Shown in pieces: positions 32,243-36,006 of a DNA stretch of 36,006 nt. Under the pieces are notes generated by a model that had not been told where the DNA came from, ran no database searches, and worked only from the letters and a program-made list of their open reading frames with translations. A program made the translations under genes and the position numbers. The DNA lies in assembly GCF_004745505.1 (NCBI RefSeq), contig NZ_RKLX01000024.1, forward strand, positions 1 to 36,006. Reading direction: 5' to 3'. Every line of letters starts with the position of its first letter. Position 1 is the first letter of the stretch. The DNA is from Levilactobacillus suantsaiihabitans (GTDB lineage Bacteria; Bacillota; Bacilli; Lactobacillales; Lactobacillaceae).

Positions 32243-33091
32243 CTAACGGACCGCAATCGCCCGCGAGTGGCGGGATTGGTACACTTTCATAAAATTACGC
32301 GTCCCGGTCCAATAAACTTTATTTGGCCACGACTTTTTCATGTACGGATCAGCGACTAAGAATTGGCCCCGCCGATACCCAACCAGGGTCAAAACGTGGT
32401 ACGGCCGGGCACCCTGCATCCGCCAAGCACCCGCAAAAATCACGGCATTGCCGCGTTTGATCTCTTTGATCAATTGATTTTTCGTAGCGCCAGAAATATT
32501 GGCAGCGCGGGCGTCATATGTTTTGGTATAGGCCGTTAGGGGCTTGGGATAAATCGTCCGCGTTTCTCCGGGACGACTCTCCGTGTACGGGTTGCCCACG
32601 AAGCCGCGACTGGGAGTCTTAGCCTTAGGCATCTTGGTAATGATGGTCTTGAGCGACGTTTTGCGCGCAATCCCCTTCACCGACAAGGCCATTTTCAAGC
32701 TCGCTGCTTCACAGGCATTGGGTGCGTAAAGCGGGTAGAGCTGGCTGGTGTAGGTGTAGGGTAAGACGAACTGTTTAGGCGTCCGCAGGCCCTTTTGGTT
32801 CAGCCAGCCATACACGTGTCCACGCCGGCTGATTTGCACGTAGGTCGCTTGACCGGCCCGGGCCACCTGGTCGATTTGAACCAGCTTGCCCTTGAGCTTA
32901 CCAGTCTTTCGGACGGCCTTAGCCGACTTGGTATACGGTTGGTTCCACAAACGCCAGCCGGCACTGCGAACCACCTGCGAGACCCGTGAGCGTCCGGACT
33001 TAGGAGCCGTGGTCTTCGCCTGGGCAGTCAGACCCCCGACCAGGCCCAAGCCGATTCCCAAACTAGCCAGCAACGTGATGATTTTTTTCAT
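32243..33091 (-). CDS. Secreted C39-like cysteine peptidase family protein
   Basis: 282 residues. The signal peptide is residues 1-25 (KKIITLLASLGIGLGLVGGL, then TAQA). Residues about 45-105 look like an SH3/GW-type wall-binding module (GWRLWNQPYT, VQISRRGHVYGWLN). The C-terminal half is a papain-like C39-type domain with Cys127 in YAPNACEAASLKM, His232 in YHVLTLVGYRRG and Asp248 in VADPYMKKSW. It starts 12 bases after its paralogue with GGAGG in the gap, so both are one operon, possibly arising by tandem duplication. The substrate may be a peptide or cell-wall cross-link; activity is inferred from the triad. Confidence 0.85.
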   Translation of the reverse strand: MKKIITLLASLGIGLGLVGGLTAQAKTTAPKSGRSRVSQVVRSAGWRLWNQPYTKSAKAVRKTGKLKGKLVQIDQVARAGQATYVQISRRGHVYGWLNQKGLRTPKQFVLPYTYTSQLYPLYAPNACEAASLKMALSVKGIARKTSLKTIITKMPKAKTPSRGFVGNPYTESRPGETRTIYPKPLTAYTKTYDARAANISGATKNQLIKEIKRGNAVIFAGAWRMQGARPYHVLTLVGYRRGQFLVADPYMKKSWPNKVYWTGTRNFMKVYQSRHSRAIAVR

Positions 33092-33103
33092 TTTTACGCC
33101 TCC

Positions 33104-34009
33104 TTATTCGACCGCAACGGCGAAATGCTTGTAGTTATAGCTGCGGGCAAACTTCTTCGCACTGACCCAATACTTACCATGGTTCGGATCCGCCACGTGA
33201 TAGCCGCCCTTGCGATACCCGTCCAGCAACATGACGTGACTGTTGTTGATGCCGGTCCCCCAGAAGTAGTGACCGTATTGGGCTTTGGCAAAGTGCAGCG
33301 TCACGTAAACGACGACCGGATTGTGCCGCCGTAATTGTGCGCGTAACTGACTTAACTTGGCGCCGCTAATGTTCTTCACTGGCGTGTAGGTGTTGCCCCA
33401 CTTCGCCAGCGGTTTGGGAAAGATGGATTGAAACACGCCCGGCGTGACCTTGTAGGGACTCCCGGCAAACCCATTATTCGGATTGTTATTTTTACTGCGT
33501 GGCAGGTGCTTCATGAAGGCCACCAGCCCGGTCGATTTCAAAACGCCCTTGTAGTGCAGCCCCTCCAACAGACTCGCCGATTCGCAGCCCATCCAGGCTT
33601 TGACGGCCTGTTGACTGATGTAGGGTGCACCCAATTTGACCGTTTTCGGCGTCTTCAAATAACGGTGCCAGACCCAGCCCTTGGCCGTTTGCTTGGCGCC
33701 TAAGGCCTTAACATAGTAGTAGCGGTACGTTTTACCATTGGCCTTTTGCACCAGCGCAGACTTGCTGATTTCCCAAGCCGTGTGCTTAAAGTTCCTCAGC
33801 TGATGCGTCGCGCGTAACGTTAACGCCCCCTCGCTAGTCTGAAACGCATACAAACTGCCAGCCGAGTTACCCGTGACCTTGCCAAATTTGGCGACCTTTT
33901 TCTGCGACACGATGTGCTGCGTCGTGCTGGCCTGCGCAGACAGCGCCCCGGTCCCCAAACTCCAGGCCCCGGCAATTGCCAAACTCAATGCCATGGTTTT
34001 AAACTTCAT
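33104..34009 (-). CDS. Secreted C39-like cysteine peptidase family protein
   Basis: 301 residues from the ATG at 34009, chosen because the signal peptide then starts MKFKTMALSLAIAGAWSLGT and GGAG/AGGA lie just upstream; the ATG at 34042 adds 11 polar residues before it. Likely cleavage is after LSAQAS. An N-terminal SH3-like module (about 40-120) precedes a C39-type domain with Cys142 in WMGCESASLLEGL, His258 in NNSHVMLLDGYRKGGY and Asp274 in HVADPNHGKYW. It is the first gene of a two-gene operon with the related 32243-33091 gene. Both conserve GFxGxPY and a proline-rich FPKPL/YPKPL loop. Confidence 0.87.
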   Translation of the reverse strand: MKFKTMALSLAIAGAWSLGTGALSAQASTTQHIVSQKKVAKFGKVTGNSAGSLYAFQTSEGALTLRATHQLRNFKHTAWEISKSALVQKANGKTYRYYYVKALGAKQTAKGWVWHRYLKTPKTVKLGAPYISQQAVKAWMGCESASLLEGLHYKGVLKSTGLVAFMKHLPRSKNNNPNNGFAGSPYKVTPGVFQSIFPKPLAKWGNTYTPVKNISGAKLSQLRAQLRRHNPVVVYVTLHFAKAQYGHYFWGTGINNSHVMLLDGYRKGGYHVADPNHGKYWVSAKKFARSYNYKHFAVAVE

Positions 34010-34050
34010 TTTCCTATCTCCAATCTGCTTTAACTCTGACATATAGTTAA

Positions 34051-34080
34051 AGTATACAGCGGAAAACCTTCGGAATACAA
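34051..34080 (-). promoter_or_regulatory. Promoter of the C39 peptidase operon
   Basis: TTGTAT (plus 34075-34080), 18 bases, TATACT (plus 34051-34056), about 42 bases before the chosen start. Confidence 0.6.
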
Positions 34081-34204
34081 GGATTGTTAGGATATTAATG
34101 GGTTCGACCGATGGTAATTTAACGGGTTATTTAGCATGCAGAATACCTTCATCTTTGACCGCGTCAGCCCACCAGCATCAGCTATGATCAAGTATTCCCC
34201 GCTG

Positions 34205-34321
34205 TTCCGAAAGAGAGTGAGACAGACAAAAGGCGATTGAACCGACTGCTCTTTGGCGCACATTTCAGCTATGTAACGGTGACGCCAAACGAGCCTGGGA
34301 TAGCTTTGTCCCAGGCTCGTT
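34205..34321 (+). repeat. Short dispersed hairpin element, copy 2
   Basis: Begins with TTCCGAAAGAGAGTGAGACA, includes CAGCTATGTAACGGTGACGC (34267-34286) and ends with a 13-base perfect stem AACGAGCCTGGGA (34288-34300) with TCCCAGGCTCGTT (34309-34321). Same layout as 9263-9354 and the inverted copy at 35621-35715, with outer stem bases changed in compensating pairs. Confidence 0.65.
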
Positions 34322-34345
34322 GCCAGATATGCTTAATAATGGTCG

Positions 34346-34936
34346 TTAACCTTCAATCGCGGCTTGTACCGCTTGCCGTTCGGCGTCCGCCTGCCAATGC
34401 CCGTTAGCGCCGGAATAATGGTTTAACTTAAACACCCGACGCGTAGCTGACTTACTTAACGTGTCAAAAACGACATTGCCTAACGCAATCAACTTAGCCG
34501 TTTGCGGAATGCCTAAGTCAGCTAAGTGTTGTTCTAAGGCCTCAACTTGGGCTTTCCCCGGTTGAACCGCCGTACTGTCACTGTTAATAGTCGCATCTAA
34601 ATCCGTCATAAACGCGCCCCACATCTCAGTATCATATAGCGCCGCCGCCAAGCGATAGTCCATGCTTCGCTTCGGTCCATGGAAGCTCAAAAATGGCGTC
34701 TGCGGATCACGGTCAACCTCGGCATTACCGCGATTTAACCCGACGATCACATACTTAGTGGTGGCCAATTGTTGCGCTAAATCTTTTGACAACGCTGAAG
34801 TTGGAAAATAGTTTGGTTGATAAACCTCACCAAAACGTGCTTCAACGGTTTGGGGATCCTGTCCCGCTACAGTGGTCGCGTCTGGCGTGGACCAAAACGC
34901 CCAACTATCTAACAGACTAAACGGTAATTTTTGCAT
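34346..34936 (-). CDS. UDG-fold/DUF1643-like protein
   Basis: 196 residues, no signal peptide. KYVIVGLNRGNAEVDRDPQ (about 56-74), FLSFHGPKRSMDYRL (about 79-93) and KLIALGNVVFDTL (about 148-160) followed by NHYSGAN (about 171-177) fit the general layout of the uracil-DNA-glycosylase superfold as seen in DUF1643-type proteins: a first loop after a hydrophobic strand, then a central strand ending in LGN, then a His-Tyr/Pro-Ser loop. The catalytic residues of true UDGs are not conserved, so enzymatic activity is uncertain. It is a single gene, preceded by a purine-rich ribosome site (AAAGGAAG). Confidence 0.6.
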   Translation of the reverse strand: MQKLPFSLLDSWAFWSTPDATTVAGQDPQTVEARFGEVYQPNYFPTSALSKDLAQQLATTKYVIVGLNRGNAEVDRDPQTPFLSFHGPKRSMDYRLAAALYDTEMWGAFMTDLDATINSDSTAVQPGKAQVEALEQHLADLGIPQTAKLIALGNVVFDTLSKSATRRVFKLNHYSGANGHWQADAERQAVQAAIEG

Positions 34937-35112
34937 GTGTGCCGACTTCCTTTCAGAGATTAATTCAATTGAACACCCTTATCATAGCAAATCACCCTGA
35001 CACAACATGTCGTTTACGACCACTCCACAAAATTATTTTAAAAAGGTTCATCAGTGTCCCCGCATCTTAAAGTAGCACATCAACACGCCCTCTAGTTCCA
35101 CCGGATTCCAAG

Positions 35113-35552
35113 CTAAGTCGTCATGCCAGTGATGTAACGATGTAACTGCTGACTAAAATACCGATAACCAGCTTGCGCAACTGCCGGTGCTAATCGGCGA
35201 TCGACACTGGCACCGGCATAATTAAAGCGTAAATAATAAGCTTGCTCATCCGCTAAATGCCACTACAAGATCCGGGCCCAATCTAATTGCCTGACTAGTG
35301 CGCGTTTCGTCAGCGGTACCCAGAGTCGGCGTCCATTCCAAAGTTGGTGCCTCGTCCCGTTATCGGCCGTAGTGGCATTACCAAATTGATGGGCACCCGA
35401 TCCCCTGTCGGCCCGGTAAGCCACGAAACCTCATCGGTAAAACCGCCATCTCCCCACAAAGTAACGGCAAGAGCCGGACAAACCCAGTTGTTTGACCAAC
35501 GCTTGTAAGCGTACTGCAAACTAGCTAACACGCGCTGCATCAATTGTGGCAC
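35113..35552 (-). pseudogene. Decayed gene, family not recognised
   Basis: The minus strand holds two consecutive reading frames that look protein-like but are not joined. The first starts near GTG 35552 and reads VPQLMQRVLASLQYAYKRW and then ALAVTLWGDGGFTDEVSWLT. After an apparent frameshift near 35410-35430 the second reads RADRGSGAHQFGNATTADNG and later RQLDWARIL, followed by a TAG stop (near 35265) and LADEQAYYLRFNYAG up to TAG 35115-35113. One frameshift and one internal stop suggest decay. I could not match it to a transposase or any other family. Confidence 0.4.
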
Positions 35553-35620
35553 CGTCTGCGTGGTACTGCTGATGCCCCCTGTCTAAAATGGATTCTAATG
35601 TTTTCCGGTGGATTGTAAAG

Positions 35621-35715
35621 AAACGCGCCTGGGAGGTTTTATCCCAGGCGCGTTTGCTTCACCCTTACATAGCTGAGACGGGCCCAAAAGGGTGCCGATT
35701 CCGCTTTTCTTTGTA
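35621..35715 (-). repeat. Short dispersed hairpin element, copy 3 (inverted)
   Basis: On the minus strand it reads AGAAAAGCGGAATCGGCACC, later CAGCTATGTAAGGGTGAAGC, and ends in the stem AAACGCGCCTGGGA with TCCCAGGCGCGTTT (plus 35621-35655). It lies between the decayed gene and the tRNA gene. Confidence 0.65.
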
Positions 35716-35739
35716 AAGACATTCTAATTTGTCCTGATA

Positions 35740-35812
35740 AGCCGCTTATTGGATTTGAACCAACGACCTCTTCCTTACCATGGAAACGCTCTACCTCCTG
35801 AGCTAAAGCGGC
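35740..35812 (-). tRNA. tRNA-Thr (anticodon GGU)
   Basis: 73 bases folding as a full cloverleaf: acceptor GCCGCTT with AAGCGGC, D stem GCTC/GAGC, anticodon stem TTTCC/GGAAG with loop ATGGTAA (anticodon GGT in DNA, reading ACC/ACU), T arm GTTGG-TTCAAAT-CCAAT. The discriminator is U and CCA is not encoded. It lies downstream of the 5S rRNA gene on the same strand but after a terminator. Confidence 0.92.
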
Positions 35813-35860
35813 ATACTCTTATTATCACCGATTTTAGGTACGGTGACAACCTGACTGTAC

Positions 35861-35889
35861 AAAAAAAGAACCCAATCACTGGGTCCTTT
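35861..35889 (-). terminator. Terminator after 5S rRNA
   Basis: On the minus strand GGACCC pairs with GGGTTC around AGTGATT, followed by TTTTTTT. It ends the rRNA operon before the tRNA-Thr gene. Confidence 0.8.
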
Positions 35890-35894
35890 CAGTC

Positions 35895-36006
<112 letters not shown>

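Noticed and set aside
35310-35552. IS1380-type transposase remnant (WGDGGF resembles an RGDSGF motif)
   Set aside because: No other transposase signature was found in the remaining translated stretches, so the family is left open.

Overview
The window looks like chromosomal DNA of a Gram-positive, fairly GC-rich member of the Lactobacillaceae, of the Levilactobacillus/Lactiplantibacillus kind. This assignment is inferred from gene content: a Trp T-box before trpS, Veg, RNase M5, HelD, an LPQTG sortase substrate, a WxL-type surface protein, secreted C39-like proteins, a class II HMG-CoA reductase, and a DUF3290/DUF421 pair. No species search was possible.

Layout. Positions 1-2100 are an AT-richer accessory edge: the right end of a probable IS256-family element, a secreted protein of unknown function, and a nest of very small genes with candidate divergent promoters and a possible plus-strand small RNA. 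Positions 2100-9120 are housekeeping, all on the minus strand: metG, tatD, rnmV, ksgA, veg, ispE and a uracil-DNA-glycosylase-like gene. About 700 bases without a gene lie between metG and tatD. Positions 9400-15950 are one minus-strand run: a tryptophan T-box, then trpS, a ppx/gppA homologue, mvaA, an uncharacterised HELLH protein, a sirtuin and a small membrane protein, with gaps of only 5-33 bases, followed by a DUF72 gene. Positions 15960-20613 carry a WxL-type surface protein divergent from helD. Positions 21395-28300 carry a small secreted protein, a CPA2-type antiporter with a small membrane protein, a disulfide oxidoreductase-like flavoprotein, an MFS permease, the DUF3290/DUF421 pair and a Nudix hydrolase. 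Positions 28516-34009 are a surface/secretome block: a 1189-residue LRR-MucBP-LPQTG protein with about 2 kb of Gly/Asp/Asn/Ser repeats, and two tandem secreted C39-like cysteine peptidases. Positions 34346-36006 hold a UDG/DUF1643-like gene, a decayed gene, tRNA-Thr(GGU) and the 3' part of a 5S rRNA gene, so the window stops inside an rRNA operon.

The most unusual content is non-coding. A roughly 540-base intergenic element occurs at 6467-7005 and 20677-21204, with a shorter related piece near 23706-23782. Where the two long copies differ, hairpin arms change together and pairing is kept, and small indels destroy any common reading frame. This looks like a structured RNA or a mobile non-coding repeat. 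The copy after helD is bracketed by 14-base inverted repeats and a possible TCAG target duplication, and its left end supplies the helD stop codon. A second, shorter family (about 100 bases ending in a strong CCTGGG-type hairpin) occurs at 9263-9354, 34205-34321 and 35621-35715.

Functional links. The T-box arrangement implies that HMG-CoA reductase, the sirtuin and the HELLH protein may share tryptophan-responsive read-through with trpS. The window contains both a mevalonate-pathway enzyme (MvaA) and a lone MEP-pathway enzyme (IspE). Most gene calls are secure; functions of the secreted proteins, the small ORFs and the non-coding elements are inference.
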